From an uncultured Faecalibacterium sp. (GTDB taxonomy: Bacteria > Bacillota > Clostridia > Oscillospirales > Ruminococcaceae): 31,268 bases of DNA. The notes beneath the pieces were generated by a model. That model was given only the letters and a program-made list of their open reading frames with translations, searched no databases and was not told the origin of the DNA. Location: positions 1 to 31,268 of the forward strand of contig CAKSXW010000019.1 of the NCBI GenBank assembly GCA_934518555.1, written 5' to 3'. Every line of letters starts with the position of its first letter. Within the stretch, counting starts at the first letter, position 1. Made by a program: the position numbers and the translations under genes. Below are positions 6,014 through 14,674 of this stretch, in pieces.

Positions 6014-8074
6014 TCAAGCCTCCTTTGGCGATGGTTGGGGTTTGATGATGCGGCTGTCCGCCAGGTACAGATACCCCGGCAACGCCAGCAGCACGATGGC
6101 CAGGGACACCAGGCCTCCCACCCCCAAAAAGTTGCCCAGCTGCCCCAGCAGCTGGTTGGTGGAGATGGCCCCCATCAAAAAGCCCACCACTGCCAGGGCA
6201 CTGCCGGTGGTGATCACCGAGGGGGTCACGGTGGCCACCGTGGCGGCAATGGCCTGCCGCCGGTCCAAGGTCTCCCGGAACTCCTGGTACCGGTCCGAGA
6301 ACAGGATGGCGTAGTCCACCGTGGCACCCAGCTGGATGGTGCTGATGATCAGGTAGGCAATGTAAAACACAACCTGCCCCCGGAAATAGGGGATGGACAG
6401 GTTGATCCAGATGGCGGTCTCGATGCTCAGCACCAGGATCATGGGCAGCAGCAGCTGCCGCTTCATCAGCAGCAGGATCAGGAACACGGCACCGATGGCC
6501 AGCAGGTTCACTTTGACCATATCGGCGGTAATGGTGTCCATCAGGTCGTAGGTGCTGACCCCCTGGCCTGCCAGGGAATACTGGCCCGGGTAGAACTGCT
6601 CCACCGTGGCCCGGACCCGTTCCACCAGGCCAAAGGCGGCGTCTCCCTCGGTGTCAGCGTTTACCGTCAGCACCATCCGGCTGTAGCCCCCGGACACCAG
6701 CAGGCTCAGCAGGTCAGAGGGCACGAACTCCGGGGGAATGGAGGCCCCGGCGTTGTCTACATAAGAAAGGACCCGGGTCACCTCCGGCAGGCTGTGGAGG
6801 GCCTGGGAAAGCTCCTGCTGCCGGGCCGTGTCTCCTTCCGGCACCAGCACCACATAGGTGTCGCTGCGGCCAAAGGTCTCCTCGATGGCGGCGGTGTCGG
6901 CCCCCAGCCGGGTGTTGGTGCCGAACATATGGGCGGCACCGTAGTAATACTCGTTTTGATTGGAGGCCAGGTAGGCCGGCACCATGACCACCGCCAGGGC
7001 CAGGGCCAAAGGCAGCATCACCCGGGCCACCAGCCGACCAAAGCCGTCGAACCGGGGCAGCAGGGGCCTGTGGTGGGTCTTATCCACCCAGCGGCAGCAG
7101 GTCAGGGTCAGGGCCGGCATAAAGGTGAACACGGTGATAAGGCTCAGCACCACTCCCTTGGCCAGGGCCAGGCCCAGGTCCGGCCCGATCTGGAACTGCA
7201 TCAGCACCAGGGCCAAAAAGCCGATGACGGTGGTAAGGCCGCTGGACAAAATGGAGCCGGTGGAGCGGCACAACGCCTCCACCATGGCCTCCTCCGGGTC
7301 TGCCTCCGGGTGCTGGACCCGGCACTCGGCAAAGCGGTGGATCAAAAACACCGAGTAGTCCAGGGACACCGCCAGCTGCAGGATGCTGCCGGCGGCATTG
7401 GTCACAAAGGAGATGGTGCCAAACAGCAGGTTGGAGCCGTTGTTCAGCAAAATGGCCACCCCCAGCCCTGCCAGGATCAGCAAGGGCTCTGCCCAGGACC
7501 CGGTGGTGAGGATCAGGATGAACAGCACATACACCACCGCAATGGCGGCGATCTTGGCCACCTCTGTCACAGTGGAGTTGGTGGCCACGGCAGTGGCTAC
7601 GGCGGCACCTGCCAGGGCGTTTTCTTCCCCGATCAGGTCCTGGACTGCAGCCACCGCCTCCAGCCGTTTGCTGTCCTCTACGGTAACGTCAAACAGGGCG
7701 CAGCTGTCTTTATAGTAGCTTTCCACCACTCCGGTGTCCTGCACCTCCAAGGGCACCGTAAGGTCCAGGCTGTCGTCCAGCCAGGTCACGGCGGTCACCC
7801 CGTCAATGGCCGCCAGCTGGGCCTTGTAGGCCAAGGCCTGGGGCACCGTGACCTCCCGGACCATGACCCGCAGGTTGGGGATACCCCCGGCAAAGGCCTG
7901 GTCCATGACCTCCAGGGCTGTGGTGGAGGGGCAGTCCGGGGGTAGGTAGTCGTTGATGTCGTAGTTCACCTGCACCTGTCCGGCAGCGGCGGCACTGAGC
8001 ACTGCCAGCAAAGCAAACACCACCAGCACCAGCCTGCGGCGGTGGGCAATGGCGGCATAAAATCGTTTCAGCAA
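6014..8074 (-). CDS. MMPL/RND-family membrane exporter
   Basis: 686 residues with the two-fold RND design. One N-terminal helix (about 13-33) precedes a soluble loop carrying VNYDINDYLPPDCP. A helix bundle at about 170-330 includes the MMPL-typical SLDYSVFLIHRF. A second soluble loop and a second bundle in the C-terminal third include QLGATVDYAILFSDRY. Such proteins use the proton gradient to move lipids or other hydrophobic compounds. The start is taken as TTG 8074, with AAAGGAG about 8 nt upstream on the minus strand; no in-frame ATG fits. The downstream LxxG protein is probably its extracytoplasmic partner. The substrate is unknown. Confidence 0.88.
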   Translation of the reverse strand: MLKRFYAAIAHRRRLVLVVFALLAVLSAAAAGQVQVNYDINDYLPPDCPSTTALEVMDQAFAGGIPNLRVMVREVTVPQALAYKAQLAAIDGVTAVTWLDDSLDLTVPLEVQDTGVVESYYKDSCALFDVTVEDSKRLEAVAAVQDLIGEENALAGAAVATAVATNSTVTEVAKIAAIAVVYVLFILILTTGSWAEPLLILAGLGVAILLNNGSNLLFGTISFVTNAAGSILQLAVSLDYSVFLIHRFAECRVQHPEADPEEAMVEALCRSTGSILSSGLTTVIGFLALVLMQFQIGPDLGLALAKGVVLSLITVFTFMPALTLTCCRWVDKTHHRPLLPRFDGFGRLVARVMLPLALALAVVMVPAYLASNQNEYYYGAAHMFGTNTRLGADTAAIEETFGRSDTYVVLVPEGDTARQQELSQALHSLPEVTRVLSYVDNAGASIPPEFVPSDLLSLLVSGGYSRMVLTVNADTEGDAAFGLVERVRATVEQFYPGQYSLAGQGVSTYDLMDTITADMVKVNLLAIGAVFLILLLMKRQLLLPMILVLSIETAIWINLSIPYFRGQVVFYIAYLIISTIQLGATVDYAILFSDRYQEFRETLDRRQAIAATVATVTPSVITTGSALAVVGFLMGAISTNQLLGQLGNFLGVGGLVSLAIVLLALPGYLYLADSRIIKPQPSPKEA

Positions 8075-8195
8075 GAAAAATGCTCCTTTCCCAGAAATTC
8101 CAATACCTTATCATTTTATCAGGTTTGATGGGATGGGGAAAGAGACAGATTGTGAAATTTGGCCCCGGGAGGCCGGTTTTTTCGGCTTTTCCGCC

Positions 8196-8224
8196 TTGAC
8201 AATAAAAACAAATTCTGCTATGCT
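8196..8224 (+). promoter_or_regulatory. Promoter of the MATE leader
   Basis: TTGACA (8196-8201), a 17-bp spacer and TATGCT (8219-8224). Transcription would start near 8231, about 175 nt before the MATE start codon, leaving room for a structured leader. Confidence 0.75.
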
Positions 8225-8230
8225 CTTTTT

Positions 8231-8399
8231 CGGTTCATCGGAGGGCCGTTTTCAACGTAATTTGAAACGGGCCGGATAAGATGCCGTGCAGACAGCGTTC
8301 AGCCGGAGGCTTCGTCGCCGTAACGACGAAGCAGAGGGAGGCCGGGCGTGCACTCACGGACATTTATCCGGCCCGTTTTTTGCACTTTGTGCAGAAAGG
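8231..8399 (+). promoter_or_regulatory. Structured 5' leader with terminator, candidate riboswitch or attenuator
   Basis: AAACGGGCCGGATAA (8265-8279) and TTATCCGGCCCGTTT (8364-8378) form a perfect 15-bp stem followed directly by a T-run (8376-8381), so closing this stem makes an intrinsic terminator. The stem can extend inward through ATG/CAT and CCGTG/CACGG with single bulges. Inside lies a perfect 9-bp hairpin, GCTTCGTCG/CGACGAAGC (8309-8332, loop CCGTAA). The same 5' arm can instead pair upstream: GGCCGTTTTCAA (8244-8255) with TTGAAACGGGCC (8262-8273), two bulges. The two folds exclude each other, as in ligand- or protein-controlled leaders. I could not match the enclosed region to a riboswitch class I know. 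Confidence 0.65.
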
Positions 8400-8407
8400 A
8401 GGACGCC

Positions 8408-9760
8408 ATGTCCAAGCAGCGGATCCAGCTTTCCGATCACTTTACCTATTCCCGCCTTTTGCGGTTCGTGCTGCCCTGCATCGGCACCATGCTGTTCACC
8501 TCCATCTACGGCATCGTGGACGGCCTGTGCGTTTCCAACTTTGTGGGCAAAACCGCCTTTGCGGCAGTCAACCTTATCATGCCCCTGCCCATGCTGCTGG
8601 GCACCATCGGCTTTATGCTGGGCACCGGCGGCAGTGCCATTGTGGGCATCACCCTGGGCGAGGGGGACCAGAACAGGGCCGACCGCTATTTTACCCTATT
8701 TTTGCTGGCGGCTGTGGTGTCCGTCAGTGTGCTGGCCGGGCTGGGCCTTGTGTTCCTGCGGCCCATTGCTGTGCTGCTGGGGGCCAAGGGGGAGCTTTTG
8801 GACTATGCGGTACGCTATGGCCGCATCCTGATGGCCTGCCTGCCCACCTTTGCCTTGCAGAATATGTTCCAGAGCTTTTTTGTCACTGCGGAAAAGCCCC
8901 ACCTGGGCTTCTGGTTCACGGTGGGCGCAGGCTGCACCAACATGGTGCTGGATGTGGTAATGGTGGGCCTGTGGGGCTGGGGGGTGGAGGGTGCCGCCCT
9001 TGCCACCTTTATCAGCCAGCTGGTAGGCGGCATTCTGCCGGTGTTCTATTTTATGGACCGCCGCAGCTCCATCCGCCTGCACCTGTGCAAGACCCAGTTT
9101 TATGGCAGCGTGTTGTGGGACGCCTGCATCAACGGCTCCTCTGAGCTGATGACAAACCTTTCCATGTCCCTAGTGAATATCCTGTATAACTTCCAGCTGC
9201 TGCGGCTGATCGGGGAAAACGGCGTGGCGGCTTACGGCGTCATCATGTACGCAGCCTTCCTGTTCGTGGCGGTGTTCGTGGGCTATGCGGTGGGCAGTGC
9301 ACCCATCGTCAGCTTCCACTACGGTGCCCGGAACCGTGCCGAGGTCCACAACCTTTACCAAAAAAGCCTGCGGCTCATTGCCCTGGTGTCTGTGACCCTG
9401 ACGGCGGCGTCCATGGTGATCATTCCCTCTGTGGCACGCATCTTTGTGGGCTACGATGCCCAGCTGCTGGCCCTTACCAGCCGGGCTTTCCGGCTGTATG
9501 CCCTGAGCTTTTTGATCATGGGCTTCAACGTGTACGCCTCCTCCTTCTTCACGGCGCTGGGGGATGGGGTGACAAGCGCCCTCATCTCCTTTTTACGGAC
9601 CCTGGTGTTCCAGGTCATCGCCATCCTGCTGCTGCCCCTGGTCCTGGGCATCGACGGCATCTGGCTGGCCGTCACCGCCGCCGAGCTGGCGGCTCTGGCG
9701 GTGAGTGCCGCCATGTTCCTGGCCAAAGATAAGGTGTTCCATTACCGGAAGGCGGAATAA
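8408..9760 (+). CDS. MATE-family multidrug/organic-cation exporter
   Basis: 450 residues, the family's usual length, with twelve predicted membrane segments in two six-helix halves. Family features include the first-helix region RFVLPCIGTMLFTSIYGIVDG, NLIMPLPMLLGTIGFMLGTGGSAIVG, and its counterpart around NGVAAYGVIMYAAFLFVAVFVGYAVGSAP. MATE proteins expel cationic drugs and metabolites using Na+ or H+. ATG 8408 is chosen because AAAGGAGG lies 5 nt upstream; an in-frame GTG 60 bp earlier falls inside the leader hairpins. It is transcribed alone, with a strong terminator after it. Its leader suggests control by a small molecule or protein, which may be the substrate signal (inference). Confidence 0.92.
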   Translation: MSKQRIQLSDHFTYSRLLRFVLPCIGTMLFTSIYGIVDGLCVSNFVGKTAFAAVNLIMPLPMLLGTIGFMLGTGGSAIVGITLGEGDQNRADRYFTLFLLAAVVSVSVLAGLGLVFLRPIAVLLGAKGELLDYAVRYGRILMACLPTFALQNMFQSFFVTAEKPHLGFWFTVGAGCTNMVLDVVMVGLWGWGVEGAALATFISQLVGGILPVFYFMDRRSSIRLHLCKTQFYGSVLWDACINGSSELMTNLSMSLVNILYNFQLLRLIGENGVAAYGVIMYAAFLFVAVFVGYAVGSAPIVSFHYGARNRAEVHNLYQKSLRLIALVSVTLTAASMVIIPSVARIFVGYDAQLLALTSRAFRLYALSFLIMGFNVYASSFFTALGDGVTSALISFLRTLVFQVIAILLLPLVLGIDGIWLAVTAAELAALAVSAAMFLAKDKVFHYRKAE

Positions 9761-9774
9761 TTCCCCTCCCCAGT

Positions 9775-9816
9775 CCCCTGCTTTCTGCAAAACGGCAAAA
9801 AGCAGGGGCTTTTTTT
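9775..9816 (+). terminator. Terminator after the first MATE gene
   Basis: CCCCTGCTT (9775-9783) pairs with AAGCAGGGG (9800-9808), followed by CTTTTTTT. Confidence 0.9.
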
Positions 9817-9898
9817 GGTGATTCTGGCCCTGCCGCTGCCGGGAGATCCGTGTTAGAATGGACATAACTTCTTATCCACCTTTTTGCGAGGGATCATT

Positions 9899-10636
9899 AT
9901 GACACTGTTTCTCACCAGCAGCCCCACAGGCTGCCCCTTTACCCCCGGCCCCGGGGAGCCGGAGCTGGACAAGCGCAACCACTTTGTGGCAAACCTCCGG
10001 GCCGTGTGGCCGGACCATCCGGTGCCGGGGCTGGCCATTGCCGCCGACCCCCAGGCCCACGCCGAAAACGATGCCCTGTGCCAGATGATGCAGCAGTGCT
10101 TTGCCCGGGCAGGCCTGCCCCTGGCCAGCCTGGTGCCCTGCGACAGCCGCAACGCCGAGGAGATCGGCACCCTGCTGGCCCAGAGCGGTTTTGTGATGCT
10201 GTGCGGCGGCCATGTGCCCACCCAGAATCGGTTTTTTGCCCAGCTGGGGCTGCCGGGGCTGTTCCACAGCTACCACGGCATCCTGCTGGGGGTCAGTGCC
10301 GGCAGCATGAACGCCGCCCGGCTGGTGTACGCCGCCCCGGAGGAGCCCGGGGAGGCTGTGGACCCCGGCTACTGCCGCTGGCTGCCGGGGCTGGGCCTGA
10401 CCGAGACCCGGATCCTGCCCCACTACCAGTTTATCCGCCACCAGACCCTGGACGGCCAGCTGGTGGAGGACATGGCCCTGGCCGACAGCCGGAAGCGGCC
10501 TTTTCTGGCCCTGCCCGACGGCTCTTACCTGCTGTGCACCGAGGGCTCTGAGGCCCTGTACGGCAAAGCCTGGTACTTTGCCGACGGCCGCATGGCCGAG
10601 ATCAACGAGGATGAGGATGTGCTGCCGCTGCGGTAA
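9899..10636 (+). CDS. Peptidase family S51 (dipeptidase E-like) protein
   Basis: 245 residues, close to PepE/cyanophycinase-like proteins. The nucleophile elbow GVSAGSMN places the catalytic serine at S133. CGGHVPTQNRFF matches the family's conserved GG(D/N)...N loop, and LPHYQF matches the histidine region downstream. Family S51 enzymes are cytoplasmic and cut Asp-Xaa dipeptides or related substrates. ATG 9899 is preferred, with GAGGG 6 nt upstream; an in-frame TTG five codons earlier is possible. It stands alone between a terminator and a repeat element and is convergent with jetC. The exact substrate is not known. Confidence 0.85.
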   Translation: MTLFLTSSPTGCPFTPGPGEPELDKRNHFVANLRAVWPDHPVPGLAIAADPQAHAENDALCQMMQQCFARAGLPLASLVPCDSRNAEEIGTLLAQSGFVMLCGGHVPTQNRFFAQLGLPGLFHSYHGILLGVSAGSMNAARLVYAAPEEPGEAVDPGYCRWLPGLGLTETRILPHYQFIRHQTLDGQLVEDMALADSRKRPFLALPDGSYLLCTEGSEALYGKAWYFADGRMAEINEDEDVLPLR

Positions 10637-10638
10637 CG

Positions 10639-10772
10639 AACCCTCTCCGTCTTTGCTTCGCAAATCCACCTCTCCCGAAGGGCGAGGTCTTATGCATCTA
10701 ACCGTTACGCATAATAAAAGCTCCCCCTTTCGGGGGAGCTGGCAAACCCGTCAGGGTTTGACTGAGAGGGTT
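10639..10772. repeat. Intergenic palindromic repeat, copy D
   Basis: Ends AACCCTCTCCGTC and GACTGAGAGGGTT, with the family's inner AGCTCCCCC/GGGGGAGCT hairpin and CAAACCC/GGGTTTG pair. It lies between the convergent S51 gene and jetC. Confidence 0.8.
10711..10740 (-). terminator. Terminator of the jetABC operon inside repeat D
   Basis: On the minus strand AGCTCCCCC, loop GAAA, GGGGGAGCT (10719-10740) is followed by TTTATTAT. The repeat element seems to supply the operon's terminator. Confidence 0.65.
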
Positions 10773-10793
10773 GGCAACAGCCCTCTTTTTTCT

Positions 10794-13700
10794 TTACTCT
10801 GCAACCCGTACAAACGGTGCAATGGCGTTGGCGTCGCCGTGGCGGACGATGGAATAGGTGATATCGCAATAGGGCTGGATGGCGGTGCTCTTTTCCACGG
10901 TGGAGATCAGCAGCACCTGCAGCTGCAGCCGGCGGAACAACTCCATCATGGGGCGGATGCGGTCGCTGGTCATCTTGCTGAAGGCCTCGTCCAGCAGCAC
11001 CAGGCGGATGCTGTTTTCGCTCTTTTGGTAGATCTGCAGCAGGCTGGCGCAGATGGCCACATAGAAGGGGGCCTGGTTCTCGCCGCCGGAGGAATCCCGG
11101 CTGACCCGGGACAGGTAGGCCTGCTGGCCGGTGACCTGGTTGGTGACCTTGATATCATAGTCCAGGTAGGTGCGGTAATCCACATAGTCCGACAGGGTGG
11201 TGCCGCCGCTGCGGCCCTCCTGCCGGGCCCGGGTGTTTTCGTCCACGTCGGCCATGATCTTTTCCATCAGCTGGTCCACCTGCCGCTCGTAGGCCGGGTC
11301 GGCGGTGGCGGCCAGGTTGTCCAGGGAATCCCCCTGGGTCATCTGCTGGTTGCCCTTGTCCACGATGACCTGGTAGAAGGCGGCCAGCTGGGGGTCCCGG
11401 CTGGGCTCCAGCTCAAAGCGGTACACTTCCTCGCCGTAGGTCAGCTGCTCCATGACCTTGTTCAGCTCCCGGAACTGCCGCCGGGCGTTGAAGATATCGT
11501 CCTTCATGCGGAACAGGATGTCCTTGCGGAACCGATCCTTGCAGTCTCGCTGGGCCTGTTCCAGCCGGGCGGCGTAGCGTTCCAGGTCGATCCGCACCAG
11601 GCTCTCGTGCTGGGCACGGTACTGGTCCAGGCCGGAAAGCCCCAGAGGATAATCGCAGACATACTGCTGGTTGTAGGCCTTTTGGGCCGGTTCCAGGGTG
11701 CTGTTCAGGTACACCGTCAGGGCGTCGTCCAGCTTGGCCTGGGCCTTTTCTGCGGCCTGGGCGGCGGCCCGGGGCTTGTCCGCCGGGGCCAGGGCCAGCA
11801 TCCGGTCCCGGGCCAGGGGCTCCAGCAAGGGGTGGGCGTCAAAAAAGCTCTGGGCTGCCTGGGCGGCCTGGGCGGCAGTCTGGCCTGCCAGCAGCTGCTG
11901 GTCCCGGCAGGAGGCCAGCTGCTTTTCGCAGACCCGCACATCTCCGCCCAGCTGCTCCACGGCGGTACGGGCGGCCTCCCAGGCAGACTCCCGGGCTTCT
12001 TCCTCCCGGTACAGCTGTTGCAGCAGAGGGTTCTCTTTGCACTCTGCCAGCTGGGCAGCCTGCTGCTCCACAGCGGCCTGGGCAGCCTGGGCGGCGGCCC
12101 GGGCCTCCCACAGGTCTGCCAGCTCCGTGGGGGCATTGCCACGCTGGAAGCTCTGGTACTGGTCGTAGGCGGCCTTCAGCCCCTGCTCCTTGTGGGCGGC
12201 GGCATGGGCCGCCTGGCCCAGGTCTGCCAGCTCCTCGGCCAGCGCCCCGGCCCGGGCCCGTCGGGCCTCCAGGCCGATATACCGCTGGGGCTTCCGGAGC
12301 CGTTCCAGCCGGAAGGGGTGGTGCCGCAGCAGGTCCCGGGTGGCACTGTCCGGAGAATGCTCCAGGGTGTCGGGGCTGTCGCAGCAGACGATGCGGCCCA
12401 ACAGGGTTCCGGCATACTGGGCCGCCAGAGGGTTCTCGCTGGAGACCTGGGCCCACAGGCTGTCGGGGTCCGGCTCCGGCCGGCGGTTGGCCTTGCGGAT
12501 GCCCGGGGTGTCCAACAGGCTGATGGGGCCTACCTTCTCCCCCAGGGCCACAAAGGCACTTTTGGCGGCGGCGTAGTGGGCCGGGGGCACCAGAATATCA
12601 AAGCGGCGGTCCCCCAGGCAGGCCTCTACGCAGTCCTGCCAGCTCTCATCCTCCACGTTCAGCAGCTCACAGAAGATCTTGGCGTCAGGCTTCATGCCCC
12701 GGCTCTGGAGCTCCGCATTCACAGCATCCCGGACCCGGGTGGCGGCGTCCCCGTGGGGGTACACCCACTTGCCCCCGGACACGGCGTCCAGCTCCGTGCG
12801 CTTCTGGGTCTGCTGGGCCTGGAGGGCGGCAGTATGCTGCCGGGCGGCAAAATAAGCCTCCTCCAGGGGCTTTTCCTGGGCGGCCAGCCACTGGGTCAGC
12901 TGGGGCAGGGTGTGGGCGGTAAGCTGTTCCAGGGTCCAGGGGCCTTCAAAGCCCCCCTGGGCCAGGGCCGTCAGCAGGGCCTGAGCCTTGGCCCCGGCCT
13001 TTTCGCACTGCTGGGCCCGGCGTTGGGCAGCCTCCTGGGCGGTCTTGCGCCGGGCAAGTTCCTGGGTCATGGCTTCCAGAGCCTGGCCCTGGCCGCTGGC
13101 CCCGGCGGCACTGTGGGCCGCCAGGTAGGCCCGGCGTGCCTCGGCCTCGGCCTCCTTGGCCTGGGCGTAGCGGCTGTTCAGAGCCTCCTGCTGCCGCTGC
13201 CCGGCCTCCAGACGCTCCTGCCACAGGCCCTGCTCCTGGGCGTCGGCGTCGGCCCGGGCCTGGAGGGCAGCCCCTCGGTTCACCAGGGCCTGGGTCTGCT
13301 TTTCCGCAGCCTCCCGGCCATAGGTGACGATCTGGTCCAGGGCATCGGCCCGGGTACGGGCCTGGGCCAGCACGGCGTGGAGGTTTTCCAGCTCCAGGCG
13401 GTCCCCCTGCAAGGCCTCCAGGTCCAGTTCCGGCTGGGGCAGGATATACTGGTACAAAAACTCCCGGAAATTGGGGATCTCGTCCATGCTGGTGCCCATC
13501 TGGAACACCTCGTTGAACTTTTTGCCCAGGGGGCTGGAGGCCCGGCCAATGCCCAGGGCCCGGCAGATCCGGTCCCGGGCCTCGCTGGGGCTGCGGGTGT
13601 AGGACAGCCGGCCTGTGGCAGGCTTAAAGTCCTCCTTGGCGGTGGGAGCCCCGGTGTTGGGGTCCAGGAAAGGCAGCTGCTCCAGGGTGCAGCCCTCCTC

Positions 13701-14081
13701 CGAGAGATACCAGGTCTGGTCCCCGGGGTGCAGCTCCTGCATGGGGCCCTCAGACTCCACCCGGACGGCAATGACAAAGGGGGTGCGCTTGGCACTGTCC
13801 CAGAACTCGGCCCCGATGTAGGCCACGGTGTGGCCCGGGCGGCGGTAGGCATTTTCGCCCCGCTGCTTGGCGTGAACCGAGCCCTGGAGGGTGCGGCCGC
13901 TTTTTTTATTGCCCAGGGCATTGAAGTTCCGGTTGGTGGTAAGGCAGTAGCGGATGGCGTCCAGGATGGTGGTCTTGCCCACCGCATTGACGCCGATCAT
14001 ATAGGTGAGCCGGGCACAGTCAAAGGTGACGTTTTCAAAGTTGTGCCAGTTGATGAGCTTCAGACGCTTCAGTTCGATCAT
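10794..14081 (-). CDS. jetC: JetC/MksB-type SMC ATPase of a Wadjet-like condensin
   Basis: 1095 residues. The N-terminal half-head has the Walker A loop GVNAVGKT (30-37) after IELKRLKLINWHNFENV. The long middle is Ala/Glu/Gln-rich coiled coil interrupted near residues 500-600 by a hinge-like segment. The C-terminal half-head has the ABC signature SSGGENQ (about 997-1003) and Walker B LVLLDEAF (D1031, E1032). All ATPase motifs are intact. SMC ATPases of this class extrude DNA loops; with JetA and JetB they recognise and act on circular plasmid DNA in Wadjet, or organise chromosomes in MksBEF. The start ATG overlaps the jetB stop by 4 nt. After the stop comes a repeat and a convergent gene, so no jetD follows. 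Confidence 0.9.
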   Translation of the reverse strand: MIELKRLKLINWHNFENVTFDCARLTYMIGVNAVGKTTILDAIRYCLTTNRNFNALGNKKSGRTLQGSVHAKQRGENAYRRPGHTVAYIGAEFWDSAKRTPFVIAVRVESEGPMQELHPGDQTWYLSEEGCTLEQLPFLDPNTGAPTAKEDFKPATGRLSYTRSPSEARDRICRALGIGRASSPLGKKFNEVFQMGTSMDEIPNFREFLYQYILPQPELDLEALQGDRLELENLHAVLAQARTRADALDQIVTYGREAAEKQTQALVNRGAALQARADADAQEQGLWQERLEAGQRQQEALNSRYAQAKEAEAEARRAYLAAHSAAGASGQGQALEAMTQELARRKTAQEAAQRRAQQCEKAGAKAQALLTALAQGGFEGPWTLEQLTAHTLPQLTQWLAAQEKPLEEAYFAARQHTAALQAQQTQKRTELDAVSGGKWVYPHGDAATRVRDAVNAELQSRGMKPDAKIFCELLNVEDESWQDCVEACLGDRRFDILVPPAHYAAAKSAFVALGEKVGPISLLDTPGIRKANRRPEPDPDSLWAQVSSENPLAAQYAGTLLGRIVCCDSPDTLEHSPDSATRDLLRHHPFRLERLRKPQRYIGLEARRARAGALAEELADLGQAAHAAAHKEQGLKAAYDQYQSFQRGNAPTELADLWEARAAAQAAQAAVEQQAAQLAECKENPLLQQLYREEEARESAWEAARTAVEQLGGDVRVCEKQLASCRDQQLLAGQTAAQAAQAAQSFFDAHPLLEPLARDRMLALAPADKPRAAAQAAEKAQAKLDDALTVYLNSTLEPAQKAYNQQYVCDYPLGLSGLDQYRAQHESLVRIDLERYAARLEQAQRDCKDRFRKDILFRMKDDIFNARRQFRELNKVMEQLTYGEEVYRFELEPSRDPQLAAFYQVIVDKGNQQMTQGDSLDNLAATADPAYERQVDQLMEKIMADVDENTRARQEGRSGGTTLSDYVDYRTYLDYDIKVTNQVTGQQAYLSRVSRDSSGGENQAPFYVAICASLLQIYQKSENSIRLVLLDEAFSKMTSDRIRPMMELFRRLQLQVLLISTVEKSTAIQPYCDITYSIVRHGDANAIAPFVRVAE

Positions 14082-14674
14082 TCTTCTGCCTCCCCGGCCT
14101 CGTCGGCCCGTTCATACAGCCCCAGCTCCCCCCGGGTGCGGCCAGATTCGGCGGCGGCATCTGCCAGGTCTGCATCCGGCAGGGCCAGCAGCACCGTGGG
14201 GAACACCTCAATACGGCTGTCCAGCCCCGTGAGCCGCCCCACAGGCCGGGCCAGGTTGTACCGGCGCAAAGTCCGCATCAGGTTTTCCAGGGTCTTTTGG
14301 TCCAGCCGCCGGGGCAGATTCATCTTTTGCAGCTCCGTCTGCACCTCCTCCACCGTCACCAGCACCTGGTCGGCACTGGCGGTAAGGTTCTCACGCTTTT
14401 GCAGGTACAGCAGCCGCAGCACCAGCAGCAGGATGCTCTCGTACTTCAGCAGCCTGGCCTGGCTGCCCTCGTGGCCGTTGACCAGGGCCGCAGCCTGCAA
14501 AGGGGCCGGGTACAGCAGCACCGAATAGCCCAGAGGGGCAAACACGGCCCGGACTTCATTCAGGTGGTCCTGGATGTAAAGGTATTTGGCACGCTGATCC
14601 TCCACGCCCCCCAGCACAAAGCAGTGGTTCAGCAGGTAGTTTGCAGTTTCTTCCAGCATATCAATGGTTGCCAT
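14078..14674 (-). CDS. jetB: JetB/MksE-type KITE subunit (DUF4194-like)
   Basis: 198 residues, mostly helical with two winged-helix-like parts, as in KITE subunits of bacterial condensins. Visible features are LLNHCFVLGGVEDQRAKY, the core LLKYESILLLVLRLLYLQ, and NLPRRLDQKTLENLMRTLRRYNL. In these complexes the KITE dimer binds the kleisin and DNA. It overlaps the end of jetA by 14 nt, its AAGGAGG ribosome binding site lies inside jetA, and its stop overlaps jetC by 4 nt, so the three are translationally coupled. The acidic C-terminal tail (ERADEAGEAEE) is variable. The call rests on position between a kleisin-like gene and an SMC gene as well as on sequence. Confidence 0.85.
   Translation of the reverse strand: MATIDMLEETANYLLNHCFVLGGVEDQRAKYLYIQDHLNEVRAVFAPLGYSVLLYPAPLQAAALVNGHEGSQARLLKYESILLLVLRLLYLQKRENLTASADQVLVTVEEVQTELQKMNLPRRLDQKTLENLMRTLRRYNLARPVGRLTGLDSRIEVFPTVLLALPDADLADAAAESGRTRGELGLYERADEAGEAEE

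Noticed and set aside
10578..14528. Plus-strand open frame of 1316 codons
   Set aside because: It crosses repeat D and the antisense of jetC and jetB, and it is Gly/Leu/Gln-rich without domains. The minus-strand genes explain the sequence.
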